The notes: generated by a model from the sequence alone, not told the origin. 64,000 nt of DNA from Buchnera aphidicola (Cinara pseudotaxifoliae) (GCF_900128595.1 NZ_LT635893.1:1-64000); one strand, 5' to 3'; shown: positions 35,433-46,655, counted from the first letter of the stretch. A program made the numbers and translations.

Positions 35433-36230
35433 ATGGAAGGTCCTTTAGTAATCAAAGTAGGTGGTATTCTATTACATAGCAATCATGCTATAACACGTTT
35501 ATTTAAAGAATTAAACATATACAGTACATCAACTAATTCTAAAATTATATTAGTTAATGGAAGTAGTGGTACGTATGGTAATTTTGGTTTTTTTGATTCT
35601 GATTTATGTACTCATAATAATGATTTTTGCTTGATTAAAAAATTAAATACTAAAAATTTTTTGTATTCTATAATACCAAATATCGTTAATATACGTTTGT
35701 TAGCTTGGTCTAAACAACATAGCGTTGTAGGACAAAGTGTATCACTACCAGATTTTTTTAGTTTTTTACGAACTTTAAGTAATGAGTACTTAGTTATTAA
35801 AAAATTTTTAAATCAAAATAAAATAAAAATATTTAAATACATAAAAGTTGTTTCTTTTTTTTTAGATCATTGTATTATTCCTTTTGTTTGTTCTTCAGGA
35901 TTAGATCTGAAGGGTAATTTTTTTAACATTAATTCTGATGTAGTTGCTATGATATTAACAATCATATTTAATGGTCGTTTAATTATGTTGACTGACGTAC
36001 ATGCTGTTTTAAATGGTAAAGGACAACGAATTCCTACTATTCTTTGTAAAGAAATACATGGTTTGTGTCATGCAGGGGTGGTTACGGACGGTATGGTTAT
36101 TAAATTACAATCTGCTATGATAGTATCTAAGTATTTAAAAAAATCAGTTGAGATAGCTAGTTGGCATAATTCCAATGATCTACTACATTTACTTGAAGGA
36201 CGATCAATTGGGACTAGAATTATAGAATAA
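35433..36230 (+). CDS. argB: N-acetylglutamate kinase homologue with altered substrate site
   Basis: Family: phosphorylates N-acetylglutamate in arginine synthesis. 265 residues (E. coli 258). Conserved: K8 and 'VGG' at the ATP site, 'NINSD' with the D162 equivalent (D169), 'TDGMVIK' with the K217 equivalent (K224), and 'GKGQRI'. Changed: 'HGGG' is 'NGSS' (S44-S45 replacing the phosphate-contacting glycines) and the acetylglutamate-binding 'NGLRVT' is 'NDFCLI', so R66 is Cys. argE and argC, its usual neighbours, are missing. It may be decaying or have changed function. Followed by argG after a short gap. Confidence 0.88.
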   Translation: MEGPLVIKVGGILLHSNHAITRLFKELNIYSTSTNSKIILVNGSSGTYGNFGFFDSDLCTHNNDFCLIKKLNTKNFLYSIIPNIVNIRLLAWSKQHSVVGQSVSLPDFFSFLRTLSNEYLVIKKFLNQNKIKIFKYIKVVSFFLDHCIIPFVCSSGLDLKGNFFNINSDVVAMILTIIFNGRLIMLTDVHAVLNGKGQRIPTILCKEIHGLCHAGVVTDGMVIKLQSAMIVSKYLKKSVEIASWHNSNDLLHLLEGRSIGTRIIE

Positions 36231-36256
36231 AACAAAATAGGTTGATAAAAAATTAT

Positions 36257-37471
36257 ATGAAGAAAGATAATATTCAAAAAACAGTGGTTTTAGCTTATTC
36301 CGGAGGACTAGACACTTCTGCTATCATACCATGGATAAAAGATCATTATAAATTTAATGTAATTGCTTTTGTTGCAGATATCGGTCAATCTCGTTACGAT
36401 TTATGTAATATTAAAGAAAAAGCTATTAGTTCTGGAGCATCTGATTGTTATATTGCTAATTTAAAAGATGAATTTGTCGAAAAATATGTATTTCCTATGT
36501 TAAAAATGGGTTCTATTTATGAAGGACAATATTTTTTAGGTACTGCTATTGCAAGACCTTTGATTGCTAAAGCTCAGGTAGATTTTGCTAATAAAATTAA
36601 TGCAATTGGATTAAGTCATGGAGCTACTGGAAAAGGAAATGATCAAGTTCGTTTTGAATTTACGTATTCTGCACTTAATCCCGAATTAATGGTCATAGCT
36701 CCGTGGAGAGAATGGGAATTTAAATCTAGAGAAGATATTTTACAATATCTGCTTAAAAAACAAATTAGTACTACTGTAACTAAAGAAAAAATTTATAGTC
36801 GTGATGAAAACATATTCCATGTATCGACTGAAGGTGGAATTCTAGAAAATCCTTGGAATGCCCCTGACGATACTTGTTGGGCATGGACAAAGAATCCAAC
36901 GGAAGCTCCTAATAAGCCGGAAAAAGTACATCTATTAGTAGAAAAAGGTTGCGTTAAACAAGTTAACCATAAAGCTTTAACTGCATATAAATGTTTAAAA
37001 AAACTTAATGATTTAGGGAGCAAGCATTCCATTGGAAGGGTTGATATGATAGAAAATCGTCTTATTGGGATCAAATCTAGGGGTTGTTATGAAACACCTG
37101 GTGGTACAATTATATATTATGTTTTAAGAAGTTTGGAACAATTAATACTAGATCGAGATAGTATGTATTGGAAGAATAAAATATCGTTGGATATGTCTTT
37201 AATAATATATGATGGAAAATGGTTTACTTCGGTTCGAGAATCTCTTCAACAGTCTTCTGAAGTTTTATCAAATAAGATTTCAGGAGAAGTAATAATAGAG
37301 TTGTATAAAGGATCTGTAACTGTTTTACAAAGAAAATCACAAAATACATTATATTCTAAGAAATATGCTACTTTCAGTCAAGATGATGTCTATAGTCAAG
37401 CAGATGCACAGGGTTTTATTCGTTTATTTTCATTGTCATCACGTATTCGAGCTTTAAATAATAAAAAATAG
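36257..37471 (+). CDS. argG: Argininosuccinate synthase
   Basis: Joins citrulline and aspartate using ATP. Start set at the ATG giving 'MKKDNIQKTVVLAYSGGLDTS' (404 residues), with an AGG-containing stretch upstream; a TTG five codons earlier is possible but too close to that site. Seen: the PP-loop 'AYSGGLDTSAI', 'SHGATGKGNDQVRFE' binding citrulline/aspartate, and 'ALNPELMVIAPWREW'. All substrate motifs look intact, in contrast to argB upstream. Confidence 0.97.
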   Translation: MKKDNIQKTVVLAYSGGLDTSAIIPWIKDHYKFNVIAFVADIGQSRYDLCNIKEKAISSGASDCYIANLKDEFVEKYVFPMLKMGSIYEGQYFLGTAIARPLIAKAQVDFANKINAIGLSHGATGKGNDQVRFEFTYSALNPELMVIAPWREWEFKSREDILQYLLKKQISTTVTKEKIYSRDENIFHVSTEGGILENPWNAPDDTCWAWTKNPTEAPNKPEKVHLLVEKGCVKQVNHKALTAYKCLKKLNDLGSKHSIGRVDMIENRLIGIKSRGCYETPGGTIIYYVLRSLEQLILDRDSMYWKNKISLDMSLIIYDGKWFTSVRESLQQSSEVLSNKISGEVIIELYKGSVTVLQRKSQNTLYSKKYATFSQDDVYSQADAQGFIRLFSLSSRIRALNNKK

Positions 37472-37510
37472 CATAATGTATGAATATTATATTTTTAATG
37501 AGGTAAATAT

Positions 37511-38893
37511 ATGTCTTTGTGGGGTGGAAGATTTACTGAAGAATCTAATGTAAAATTTAAAAAATTTAATAATTCCCTAAATATTGATTATCGCTTAATA
37601 CAAGATGATATAAAATCTTCTATAGCGTGGTCAAAAATATTGTTGGATGTAAAAATATTAACTCGTCAAGAACAACAATTAATAGAAAAAACACTGTATT
37701 GGATTTCAAAAAAGTATATTAATAATGTTAAAAAGATCGTAGCATCAGAATCAGAAGATATACATAGTTGGATAGAAACATTATTAATTAATAAAATTGG
37801 TATAATTGGAAAAAAATTATATACAGGCAGAAGTCGAAATGACCAAATAGCTACAAATTTAAAATTGTGGTGTAAAAGAAAGTCAAAAATTATTTTAAAA
37901 AAAATTGTTAAGTTACAGAGTGTTTTTTTAAATCAAGCATATTTACATCAAAATACTATTATTCCTGGTTATACACATTTACAAAGAGCTCAACCGATTA
38001 CATTTTCATATTGGTGCTTAGCATATATTGAAATGTTAGAAAGAGATCGATTACGAGTTTTAAATGTTATTGAAAATCTGAACTATTCTCCTCTAGGATG
38101 CGGAGCTATTGCTGGAACTTCTTGGGATATTAACAGAAATAAATTAGCTTTACTGATGGGTTTTTCTAGTAGTACAAAAAATGCTTTGGATAGTGTATCT
38201 GATCGAGATTTTATTATAGACGTTTTATCTGCAGCGTCAATTAGTATGATGCATTTGTCTCGTTTTTCAGAAGATTTGATATTTTATAATTCCGGTGAAG
38301 CTAATTTTATTGAACTATCTGATTCTATAACTTCAGGGTCTTCTTTAATGCCACAAAAAAAGAATCCAGATGTTTTAGAGTTAATAAGAGGTAAATGTAG
38401 CGGTGTGTACGGTTCTTTACTCTCAATTTTAGTATTATTAAAAGGATTACCGTTATCCTATAACAAAGATTTTCAAGAAGATAAAAAATATTTATTTCAA
38501 GGAATAGATAGTTGGATAGCATGTTTAGATATGAGTTGTGTTGTATTAAATAACTTAAAAATAAATAAAATACGTTCTAAACAGTTAGCTCGGGAAGGAT
38601 ATAGTAACGCTACTGAATTAGCTGATTACCTTGTAAATAAAGGGATCTCGTTTAGAGATGCTCACCACATAGTTGGAAATATTGTTGTAGAAGCTATTCG
38701 TCAAAATAAATATTTAGAAGAATTGGATTTGTTAGTATTTAAAAAATATTGTGTAATTGTAGAAAAAGATGTATATAAATATTTAACTTTAGAATCATGT
38801 TTAAAAAGAAAAAATGCAATTGGTGGAGTATCTCCAGAACAGATCAAAAATTCATTAGATGCAGTAAAAACTCGATTACTTCATCTTTCATGA
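37511..38893 (+). CDS. argH: Argininosuccinate lyase
   Basis: Splits argininosuccinate into arginine and fumarate. 460 residues (E. coli 457). Seen: 'LWGGRFTE' start, 'IHSWIETLL', '[16 protein letters not shown]' near residue 115, '[10 protein letters not shown]', and the fumarase-superfamily signature '[12 protein letters not shown]' near 282 with the catalytic serine. A strong AATGAGGT ribosome site precedes the ATG. Last of the argB-G-H run. Confidence 0.98.
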   Translation: MSLWGGRFTEESNVKFKKFNNSLNIDYRLIQDDIKSSIAWSKILLDVKILTRQEQQLIEKTLYWISKKYINNVKKIVASESEDIHSWIETLLINKIGIIGKKLYTGRSRNDQIATNLKLWCKRKSKIILKKIVKLQSVFLNQAYLHQNTIIPGYTHLQRAQPITFSYWCLAYIEMLERDRLRVLNVIENLNYSPLGCGAIAGTSWDINRNKLALLMGFSSSTKNALDSVSDRDFIIDVLSAASISMMHLSRFSEDLIFYNSGEANFIELSDSITSGSSLMPQKKNPDVLELIRGKCSGVYGSLLSILVLLKGLPLSYNKDFQEDKKYLFQGIDSWIACLDMSCVVLNNLKINKIRSKQLAREGYSNATELADYLVNKGISFRDAHHIVGNIVVEAIRQNKYLEELDLLVFKKYCVIVEKDVYKYLTLESCLKRKNAIGGVSPEQIKNSLDAVKTRLLHLS

Positions 38894-38939
38894 TATAACA
38901 TATTTAATATAATACTTTTTATGATAAAAATATTTTATT

Positions 38940-38975
38940 AACATCATGCGATATTTTAAACATCGCATGATGTTG
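38940..38975 (+). terminator. Terminator-like hairpin after argH
   Basis: AACATCATGCGAT (38940-38952) pairs perfectly with ATCGCATGATGTT (38962-38974), a 13-bp stem with a 9-base loop, 46 bases after the argH stop. The following U-run is weak, but stem stability stands out sharply from the surrounding A+T sequence. Confidence 0.65.
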
Positions 38976-39701
38976 ATAAAAATTATTTTAAATATATAAA
39001 AATTTTATGAATATAAATTTAATTTATTTTAATAATAAATTTTATAAAAATACATTATATAAGATGTAATATGTAAATTTTTTTTATATTATAGTACATA
39101 ATAACAGAGAAGGATTTTTTTTAGTTCTATGTGGTTAGTGTTTAGGTATATGTGTTATATAAATAAAAAATATTATTTTAAAATTATCGTAAATAATTAA
39201 ATATTAAGTGTTTATAGGTATTTAAAGCATAACTGTTAATTAAAAATATATTTTATACAAAATATGATGATAATCATTTTTTTTGAGTATTATTAAATGT
39301 TATATAATTTTTGTAAATAATATTTTTAATTTATTAAATAAAATTATTCAATGTATTTGAATATTATTAGAAGGTTTTAGTGTGAATATTTTATAATTAA
39401 TAATTATAATTAAATATTATTTTTTGTGATTTTTTTTTACATATATCTATAAAAATAGTTATGAATTGCATACAACGTTTTATTGTATATATTGTTTATG
39501 TATTTTTTGTCAGCTCATCTATCACTTTGATGAATATGATGTTTTAGAACTGAGTATTTTTTGTAGCACGAGAAAACTGAATTTATATAGTGATTTTAAA
39601 AATAAAATATTGTTTTGATTGTTATATATATGTGTTATATATTTTAATGTAATTAAATTTTAATTTCTTTTGTTGATGGTTTTTTGTATATATATGAAGT
39701 A
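38976..39701. other. Long non-coding spacer between argH and rpoD
   Basis: About 725 bases of A+T-rich sequence between convergent argH and rpoD. There is a small local excess of G+C near 39511-39570 with a short TCATC...GATGA dyad, otherwise nothing. Relatives carry several genes here, so it is probably an erosion site. Confidence 0.4.
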
Positions 39702-41543
39702 TTAAGAATTGTCTAAAAAACTTTTTAATATTTCTGATCGACTAGGATGGCGTAGTTTTCTGAGTGCTTTTGCTTCAATTTGACGAATTCTTTCACGTGT
39801 TACATCGAATTGTTTTCCAACTTCTTCTAATGTATGATCAGTATTCATATCAATTCCAAATCTCATTCTTAACACTTTTGCTTCTCTTTCTGTTAATCCA
39901 GATAAAACATCGCTAGTAATTGTTTTTAAACTTTCTGATGTAGCTGATTCTAGGGGTAATTTTTGGTTGGTATCTTCAATAAAGTCACCTAAATGTGTAT
40001 CATCATCTTCTCCTATGGGTGTTTCCATAGAAATAGGTTCTTTTGCAATTTTTAACACTTTTCTTATTTTTTCTTCTGGAAGTAACATTTTTTCTGACAA
40101 TTCTTCTGGTGTGGGTTCTCGACCAGTTTCTTGTAATATTTGTCTGGAAATTCTATTTAATTTGTTAATTGTTTCGATCATATGTACAGGAATACGAATT
40201 GTTCTCGCTTGATCTGCTATAGATCTAGTAATGGCTTGTCGTATCCACCATGTTGCATAAGTAGAGAATTTATAGCCTCGACGATATTCAAATTTATCAA
40301 CTGCTTTCATTAATCCAATGTTACCTTCTTGAATAAGATCTAAAAATTGTAATCCTCTATTAGTATATTTTTTTGCAATAGAAATTACTAATCTTAAATT
40401 TGCTTCTACCATTTCTTTTTTTGCTCTTTTAGCTTGTTCTTCTCCAAGCAAAATTCTTTTATTTATATTTTTTACTTGTTTGATGGTTAATCCTGTTTTT
40501 TTTTCTAGTTTTAGTAGTTTTTTTATACTGTCATATATCTCTTTTTGCACCACATGTAGTTTGCAAGACCATGGTGTTTTTTTTTTTATGGCTGTATTGT
40601 ACCATGAGTAACTAGTTTCTTGCCCTTTAAAAAGTTTTATAAAATTTTTTTTAGGCATATTACATTTTTTTATACATAATTTCATGACTTTTCTTTCTTG
40701 TATCTGAACTTTTTCAATCATCTTTCTCATTCTTTTTACTAAATAGTTAAATTGTTTTGGAACTAATCTGAATTGTTTAAATATTTCGGATAATTCATAA
40801 ATTGCGGCGATAGAATCTTTGTGGTTTCTGTTTTTTTTTTTTATAGTTTGATTAACAGTATAATATTGTTTTTTTAATTGTAAGAATTTTTTTTGTGCTA
40901 ATTTAGGATCAATATGGTTATATTCATCAGCCGGTTCTTCTACTAATGTAGTTTGTTTTTTTTTATCAATCTTATTGTGAGGCATATCAGTTACTGTGAT
41001 GTTTATATTATTGGATATTTTTTTTTTTATACTTAAATCTATAAAACCGGTAATTAATTCGGATAATTTAATGTCTCCTGACTCCACGCGAGTGTATTGT
41101 TTTAGTAAATATAAAATTGCTTCAGGATATTCAGATATGGAAGATTGTACTTGATGGATTCCCTCTTCAATTCTTTTAGCTATATCTATTTCCCCTTTTC
41201 TAGTCAAGAGTTCTACGGAACCCATTTCTCGCATATACATTCTTACGGGATCAGTTGTTCTTCCAATTTCTGTTTCAACGTTCGACAATACTTGAGCAGT
41301 AGCTTCTGCTGTTTCTTCATCGGTATCAGTTGGTGTTGCATTAATAATAATTTCTTCTATTTCTCGCGCTTCTTCTACTACATGAATTCCTAGATCTTTT
41401 ATCATTTGGATAATATTTTTTATTTGTTCAGAATCAGTGATTTCGTTTGGAAGATGATCGTGTACTTCTGAATATGTTAAATATCCTTGCTCTTTTCCAT
41501 GAGAAACTAACATTTTTAACTGTGATTTTGGTTTTTTCTTCAT
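39702..41543 (-). CDS. rpoD: RNA polymerase primary sigma factor RpoD (sigma-70)
   Basis: Housekeeping sigma factor. 613 residues, equal to E. coli. Seen: region 1.1 '[26 protein letters not shown]', region 1.2 '[25 protein letters not shown]', the non-conserved region with its acidic stretch replaced by lysine/threonine-rich sequence (residues 175-215), region 2 '[41 protein letters not shown]', and region 4.2 '[25 protein letters not shown]'. Third gene of the rpsU-dnaG-rpoD macromolecular synthesis operon. Confidence 0.99.
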   Translation of the reverse strand: MKKKPKSQLKMLVSHGKEQGYLTYSEVHDHLPNEITDSEQIKNIIQMIKDLGIHVVEEAREIEEIIINATPTDTDEETAEATAQVLSNVETEIGRTTDPVRMYMREMGSVELLTRKGEIDIAKRIEEGIHQVQSSISEYPEAILYLLKQYTRVESGDIKLSELITGFIDLSIKKKISNNINITVTDMPHNKIDKKKQTTLVEEPADEYNHIDPKLAQKKFLQLKKQYYTVNQTIKKKNRNHKDSIAAIYELSEIFKQFRLVPKQFNYLVKRMRKMIEKVQIQERKVMKLCIKKCNMPKKNFIKLFKGQETSYSWYNTAIKKKTPWSCKLHVVQKEIYDSIKKLLKLEKKTGLTIKQVKNINKRILLGEEQAKRAKKEMVEANLRLVISIAKKYTNRGLQFLDLIQEGNIGLMKAVDKFEYRRGYKFSTYATWWIRQAITRSIADQARTIRIPVHMIETINKLNRISRQILQETGREPTPEELSEKMLLPEEKIRKVLKIAKEPISMETPIGEDDDTHLGDFIEDTNQKLPLESATSESLKTITSDVLSGLTEREAKVLRMRFGIDMNTDHTLEEVGKQFDVTRERIRQIEAKALRKLRHPSRSEILKSFLDNS

Positions 41544-41705
41544 AGGATGATATCCATTTATATTGCTTGATTTGTTTAAAAAATAAATAATATATATTTT
41601 TTAATGTATAAAATTGTTTTTTATTTTATAATATTTAATATATTTTATTGTATATCAATAAACTATGATTTGTCTTTAATGCAAACTATCTAATAGTTTT
41701 AAATA

Positions 41706-43502
41706 TTAGTTGGATTTTTCTTTATTGGATGAGTATTTACTATATTTAATTTTCATTATTTTTTTATTAATATGCCATAACTTATTTTTTTCTATAAGAT
41801 TTAAACCGTATTGTCTTTCTAAAGTAATTAATTGATTATATTGGTATTCTAAATGTTGTATTTTTAAATTATGCACTAATTCTTGCACCAGAGATTGTAA
41901 TTTATTTTTTTTAACTATATGATCCCATGTACTTAAATGTTTAAAAATTTTTTCTAATGGTGTATGTCTATAAAATTCTAGCAAATGTCCTGTTGTAAGT
42001 ATTTTTTTTTTACAAATTAATTGTATTAATTTGATTAAAATTTTTTTTCCAATTATATTAAATTTTTTGATTTTTTCTGTTTTTTGGATGGTTAGAGCTA
42101 ATTCTGGATGTTGAAGAATCAAACTAATCAATAATCTCATAGTAGTAATTTTGAATGGTTTATATATTTTTTGGTTTTTTTTTTGATATGATATAGTAAT
42201 CAGTTTTTTTAATTGATGAGAATCTAGTATTCCAATTTTGTTTCCTAATAATTTTCTTAAAAAGATTTTTATTGTTTGACTAGGTATTTTTTTAATTAAA
42301 GGAATAGTGATCTGACTTAGTTTTATACAATCATTAATGCAACTTAAATTCATGTTACTAGAAACATTTTTGAATAAATATGAATATAATGTTTCTGAGT
42401 TTTTAATTCTATTTTCGAATTTTTTTTTACCGTCTTTTACAATAAGACTACTAGGATCTTCATTTTTTGGCAATAACATAAAATTTATTGTATAGTTATC
42501 ATATAAAAAATTTAACGATAAATTTAATGCAATCCAACTAGCTTTTTCACCAGCATAATCACCATCAAAACAAAAGATAATATGTTTACTGATTTTAAAT
42601 AATAGTTGTAGTTGATATTTTGTAACTGTTGTTCCTAATAGTGCAATTGAATAATTAATGTTAAATTGCGCTAGAGAAATGACATCTAAATATCCTTCTA
42701 CAACTAATATTTTTTTGGGTTTAGGATTGTAACGATTCAGCTCATATATTCCATAGAGATTTTTTTTCTTTTGAAATGTCATTGTTTCTGGTGAATTTAA
42801 GTATTTTGGATAATTATACTCATTTAATACTCTAGCCCCGAATCCTTGAATATGACCGTGTTTATTTTTTATTGGAAAAATAATTCTTTCTTTAAATCGA
42901 TCACATAGGTTTTTTTTTTTATCTTGAATAGTTATACCACAATCCATTATAATAGATTTATAGATGTGTTTTTTTTGTATGTAGCGTGTAATTTGATTAC
43001 TATATGAAGTAGCAAAACCTAAAGAAAATTTTTTTATTGTTGAAGCATTAATTCCTCTTTTTATTAAATATTGATATGCTATATTTGGTAACTTGAATAA
43101 ATTTTTTATATAAATTTTAGATACCTTATACAAGATGTAATGTATCCTACGCTTATAAGAATGTGTTTGTAGTGATTCACATTGATTTTGAAGATATGAA
43201 ATATTAATACCATTTAAAGTAGTTAGTTCGATAATACTATTCAGAAAATTTAATTTCTCATATTTCATTAAAAAATCTATTACATTTCCATGTATTCCGC
43301 ATCCAAAACAATAAAAAAACTGTTTTTGTGGACTGACAACAAAAGATGGTGTTTTTTCATTGTGAAAAGGACATAATGATTTATAATTGTTCCCAGATTT
43401 TTTTAAAGTAATATATTTATTAATTAATTCTATTATATCTGTACGTTCTATTAACTCGTGGATAAATTTTTGAGGAATTTTTCTGTATTTTTTTTTAATC
43501 AT
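41706..43502 (-). CDS. dnaG: DNA primase
   Basis: Makes RNA primers for Okazaki fragments. 598 residues (E. coli 581). Seen: the zinc-binding domain with ligands in 'CPFHNEKTPSF' and 'FFYCFGCGIHGN' (about residues 43-73), the TOPRIM core 'VVEGYLDVISLAQ' with 'FCFDGDYAGEKASW' near 310, and a lysine-rich C-terminal helicase-binding region. Lies between rpsU and rpoD, the standard order. Confidence 0.97.
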   Translation of the reverse strand: MIKKKYRKIPQKFIHELIERTDIIELINKYITLKKSGNNYKSLCPFHNEKTPSFVVSPQKQFFYCFGCGIHGNVIDFLMKYEKLNFLNSIIELTTLNGINISYLQNQCESLQTHSYKRRIHYILYKVSKIYIKNLFKLPNIAYQYLIKRGINASTIKKFSLGFATSYSNQITRYIQKKHIYKSIIMDCGITIQDKKKNLCDRFKERIIFPIKNKHGHIQGFGARVLNEYNYPKYLNSPETMTFQKKKNLYGIYELNRYNPKPKKILVVEGYLDVISLAQFNINYSIALLGTTVTKYQLQLLFKISKHIIFCFDGDYAGEKASWIALNLSLNFLYDNYTINFMLLPKNEDPSSLIVKDGKKKFENRIKNSETLYSYLFKNVSSNMNLSCINDCIKLSQITIPLIKKIPSQTIKIFLRKLLGNKIGILDSHQLKKLITISYQKKNQKIYKPFKITTMRLLISLILQHPELALTIQKTEKIKKFNIIGKKILIKLIQLICKKKILTTGHLLEFYRHTPLEKIFKHLSTWDHIVKKNKLQSLVQELVHNLKIQHLEYQYNQLITLERQYGLNLIEKNKLWHINKKIMKIKYSKYSSNKEKSN

Positions 43503-43523
43503 TGTATATTTATTAAATTTTTT

Positions 43524-43550
43524 GACCGTTATTGTTTACAATAGACGGTC
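43524..43550 (-). promoter_or_regulatory. Hairpin in the rpsU-dnaG spacer
   Basis: GACCGT (43524-43529) pairs with ACGGTC (43545-43550), and inside it ATTGT pairs with ACAAT, leaving a small internal loop. In E. coli the same spacer carries a terminator and RNase processing site that lower dnaG expression relative to rpsU; no U-run follows on the minus strand, so processing or partial attenuation is more likely. Confidence 0.5.
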
Positions 43551-43581
43551 TGAATATTTTTAGAATATAAAAAGTAATAAT

Positions 43582-43797
43582 TTAGTACATCCTAATGCGT
43601 TTAGCATTTTCACGAACTAGTTTTTTAGCTAATCTTTTTATTGCTGATGATTTTGCTCGTTTTCTTTTTGTTGTAGGTTTTTCATAAAACTCCCTACGGC
43701 GTATTTCAGCTAATATACCTGCTTTTTCACAGGATCTTTTAAATCTTCTTAAAGCTACATCAAAAGGTTCGTTTTCTCTTATTGTAATAATTGGCAT
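43582..43797 (-). CDS. rpsU: 30S ribosomal protein S21
   Basis: Small basic protein near the anti-Shine-Dalgarno region of 16S rRNA. The start is set at the ATG of '[19 protein letters not shown]', giving 71 residues exactly as in E. coli; the open frame runs four codons further upstream. The rest, '[21 protein letters not shown]', is nearly identical to the E. coli protein. First gene of the rpsU-dnaG-rpoD operon. Confidence 0.97.
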   Translation of the reverse strand: MPIITIRENEPFDVALRRFKRSCEKAGILAEIRRREFYEKPTTKRKRAKSSAIKRLAKKLVRENAKRIRMY

Positions 43798-44027
43798 GAT
43801 TTTTTCCATAATATTTATTTAATTAATTTATTATAAATATGATAGTAATGGTGTTTTATGGATATAGTTTTATATAAATTATTATCTTTGTATTATAGTA
43901 TAATATATAGACAATAGTATTTATATGTATGATATAAAATTATATCACAATACGTATGATACACGATTAGACAAATAATATATATTTAATAAATTTTATT
44001 AGAATTAATTACATTAAAGGATGAATT

Positions 44028-45059
44028 ATGAGGATATTGGGAATTGAAACATCTTGTGACGATACTTCTGTAGCTATTTATGATAAAAAATCAGGTTTAA
44101 TATTTCATTCTATTTTACATCAAAATAATGTACATAAAGAATTTCACGGAATTGTCCCTGAGCTAGCTGCACGAGCTCATTTAGATAATTTGTTTTTTTT
44201 AATTAGACAAGTTTGTACAAAATATTTATTTGATGATAATTTTAATGTAAAAAAAAATGCTTTTTGTTCTATTGCATATACAATTGGACCAGGTTTAGCT
44301 GGTTCTCTTTTAGTAGGGGCAACGATTGCACGTACTTTATCGCTAGCTTTAAATATTCCGTGTATTGCTGTTAATCATTTAGAAGGACATTTATTTTCAG
44401 CGATGTTAACAAGTAAAAATTGTTCGTTTCCTTTCTTAGCTTTACTAGTATCCGGAGCAAATACACAAATAATTAAAGTTGATAATTTAGGTCAATACAC
44501 TGTACTAGGAGAAACATTAGATGATGCAGTAGGTCATGTTTTTGATTATATAGCAAAATTATTAGGATTAGGATATGAAGGAGGAAAAAAAATGTCTTAT
44601 TTAGTAAAACGCGGTCAAACTGGAAAATATTTTTTTCCTCGACCAATGACCAAGCAATCTAATTTAAATTTTAGTTTTTCTGGACTAAAAACACATGTTA
44701 AAAACGTTATTTTAAAGTGTTCTAATTTATCACACGAAAAATATAATATAGCTATGGCTTTTGAAGAAGCTATAGTAGATACTTTAATAATAAAATGTAC
44801 ACTTGCTATTCAAGAACATAATGTAAAAAATTTTTTAGTATGTGGTGGTTTCAGTATTAATCATTTATTAAGAAAAAAATTAAAAATTTTATTACAAAAT
44901 AATAATATGAGGTGTTTTTTTTCTAAAAAAATTTTTTGTACTGATAATGCTGCTATGATCGCATATGTAGGTTTTTTAAGATACAAATTAAACTTATTTT
45001 CTTATGATCAATCTATAAAAGTATATCCTACGTTATTAATCAATGATAGTTTTAATTGA
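44028..45059 (+). CDS. tsaD: tRNA N6-adenosine threonylcarbamoyltransferase TsaD
   Basis: Transfers threonylcarbamoyl to A37 of ANN-decoding tRNAs, working with TsaB/TsaE/TsaC. 343 residues (E. coli 337). Seen: 'MRILGIETSCDDTSVAIYD', the metal ligands of 'NHLEGHLFSAML' near residue 117, 'LVSGANTQI', 'GETLDDAVGHVFDYIAKLLGLGYEGG', and 'FCTDNAAMIAY' near the C-terminus with the third ligand. Divergent from rpsU, the same neighbourhood as in E. coli. An AAAGGATG ribosome site precedes the ATG. Confidence 0.98.
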   Translation: MRILGIETSCDDTSVAIYDKKSGLIFHSILHQNNVHKEFHGIVPELAARAHLDNLFFLIRQVCTKYLFDDNFNVKKNAFCSIAYTIGPGLAGSLLVGATIARTLSLALNIPCIAVNHLEGHLFSAMLTSKNCSFPFLALLVSGANTQIIKVDNLGQYTVLGETLDDAVGHVFDYIAKLLGLGYEGGKKMSYLVKRGQTGKYFFPRPMTKQSNLNFSFSGLKTHVKNVILKCSNLSHEKYNIAMAFEEAIVDTLIIKCTLAIQEHNVKNFLVCGGFSINHLLRKKLKILLQNNNMRCFFSKKIFCTDNAAMIAYVGFLRYKLNLFSYDQSIKVYPTLLINDSFN

Positions 45060-45243
45060 TTTTTTTTTTGTAATTGATTTTTAAAATAATTAATGTGAAT
45101 CATATAGGGTGATTATTTTTTTTATTTTATAAAATATATTTTTAAATAAAAATATATTAATTATTTTATAAATTCACAAATTTTTATAATTTTATTATCA
45201 ATATATTTTTGTATTTTTTTTACATTATTTCATAGGTGATATT

Positions 45244-46482
45244 TTGAAAATTTATTTAGTTGGTGGAGCTATTCGAGACCGTTTATTAGGTTTTCCTGTA
45301 CATGATCGTGATTGGGTAGTGGTAGGAAGTACACCTCAAAAAATGTTAAAAAAAAATTATTTACAAGTAGGAAAGGATTTTCCGGTTTTTATACACCCCA
45401 AAACACGTGAAGAATATGCTTTAGCGAGAACAGAAAAAAAAAATGGTGTTGGATATTCTGGATTTTTGTTTGATTTTTCTTCAAAAATTACTTTACGAGA
45501 AGATTTGATTAGACGTGATTTAACTATAAATGCAATTGCTCAAGATAAATACGGAAATATTATTGATTTATTTAATGGTCAGAAAGATATTAAAAAAAGA
45601 ATTTTGCGTCATGTCTCTTCTTCTTTTATTGAAGATCCTGTACGAGTATTACGTGTAGCTAGATTTGCTGCAACATTATCACATTTAGGTTTTTATATTG
45701 CAAAAGAAACTTTAACATTAATGAAGTTGATTTGTAAAAGAAAAGAATTATTATATTTAACTCCGGAAAGAATTTGGAAAGAAACGTATAAAGGGTTGTG
45801 TGTACGTAATCCTCATGTTTATTTCAAAATTTTGTATCACTGTAACGCATTGTTATATTTGTTTCCAGAAATTAATTTTTTTTATAGAAAAACTAATTTT
45901 TTAAACTTTCATGTTAACTATATGAATATTTTACAATTAAGTTTAATGGAGTTATCTAGAATTTCTAAATTTACTATGGATGTTGATATTAGGTTTTCTT
46001 ATTTTTTACAGTTCATAAGTTATGTTTATTCTATTTCAGATAAAAATATTGAGTATTGTTTTTTTTACAAAAAACCTATTTTTTTAATAAAAAGTTTGTG
46101 TACACGATTAAAAATTCCTAAAGAAACACAAAAAATTTTAATTATTGTGTGTGGTTTTCATAATTTTTTACAAAATATTATAAATCAAAATTCTAAATTA
46201 ATTGTTGATTTTTTTGATATTATTGATGTGTGGAGAAAACCAGATAGATTAAAAAAATTGATATATTTAGAATTTTATGGCACTACTAAATATAATTATA
46301 AAAATAGTTCTTTAGTTTTAGGAAAATTATTAATATCTATGTTTTCAGCAATTAAAGATATCTCTGTTCATACAGATATAGATATAAAATTGTTTCAAGG
46401 AATTGCTATCAAACATGAATTGTATCGTTTAAGAGTAAATCGTCTAAATCAATGGAGAAAAAAAATAACAAAAAATTTTTAA
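45244..46482 (+). CDS. cca: CCA-adding tRNA nucleotidyltransferase (HD domain degenerate)
   Basis: Adds or repairs the 3' CCA of tRNAs. 412 residues, same as E. coli, from a TTG start: '[16 protein letters not shown]' begins exactly where homologues begin and no closer ATG exists. Seen: the nucleotidyltransferase G-motif and '[11 protein letters not shown]' with the metal-binding DxD, '[12 protein letters not shown]', and '[14 protein letters not shown]'. In the C-terminal half, the HD-phosphohydrolase signature of E. coli Cca ('CHDLGKG' and 'RHHGHG') is replaced ('LQFISYV'), so phosphatase/phosphodiesterase activity is probably gone. All tRNA genes here lack encoded CCA, making the enzyme essential. 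Confidence 0.95.
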   Translation: MKIYLVGGAIRDRLLGFPVHDRDWVVVGSTPQKMLKKNYLQVGKDFPVFIHPKTREEYALARTEKKNGVGYSGFLFDFSSKITLREDLIRRDLTINAIAQDKYGNIIDLFNGQKDIKKRILRHVSSSFIEDPVRVLRVARFAATLSHLGFYIAKETLTLMKLICKRKELLYLTPERIWKETYKGLCVRNPHVYFKILYHCNALLYLFPEINFFYRKTNFLNFHVNYMNILQLSLMELSRISKFTMDVDIRFSYFLQFISYVYSISDKNIEYCFFYKKPIFLIKSLCTRLKIPKETQKILIIVCGFHNFLQNIINQNSKLIVDFFDIIDVWRKPDRLKKLIYLEFYGTTKYNYKNSSLVLGKLLISMFSAIKDISVHTDIDIKLFQGIAIKHELYRLRVNRLNQWRKKITKNF

Positions 46483-46655
46483 AGTATTTTTTTATGATTT
46501 TTTATTTTATATAAAAATAAATACTAGATTTATAGTGTTTAAAATTATATTTTATATTTTTATAGTTTTTATACACAATTCATGTATTATTCATTAAAAT
46601 AAAATATATGTTTTATATATTTTTATTGTAAATAAGTTATGTATATAAAAAATTT

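Noticed and set aside
45098-45125. Possible tsaD terminator (AATCA...TGATT followed by T-run)
   Set aside because: The stem is only about 5-6 weak base pairs; in this base composition such stems occur by chance.
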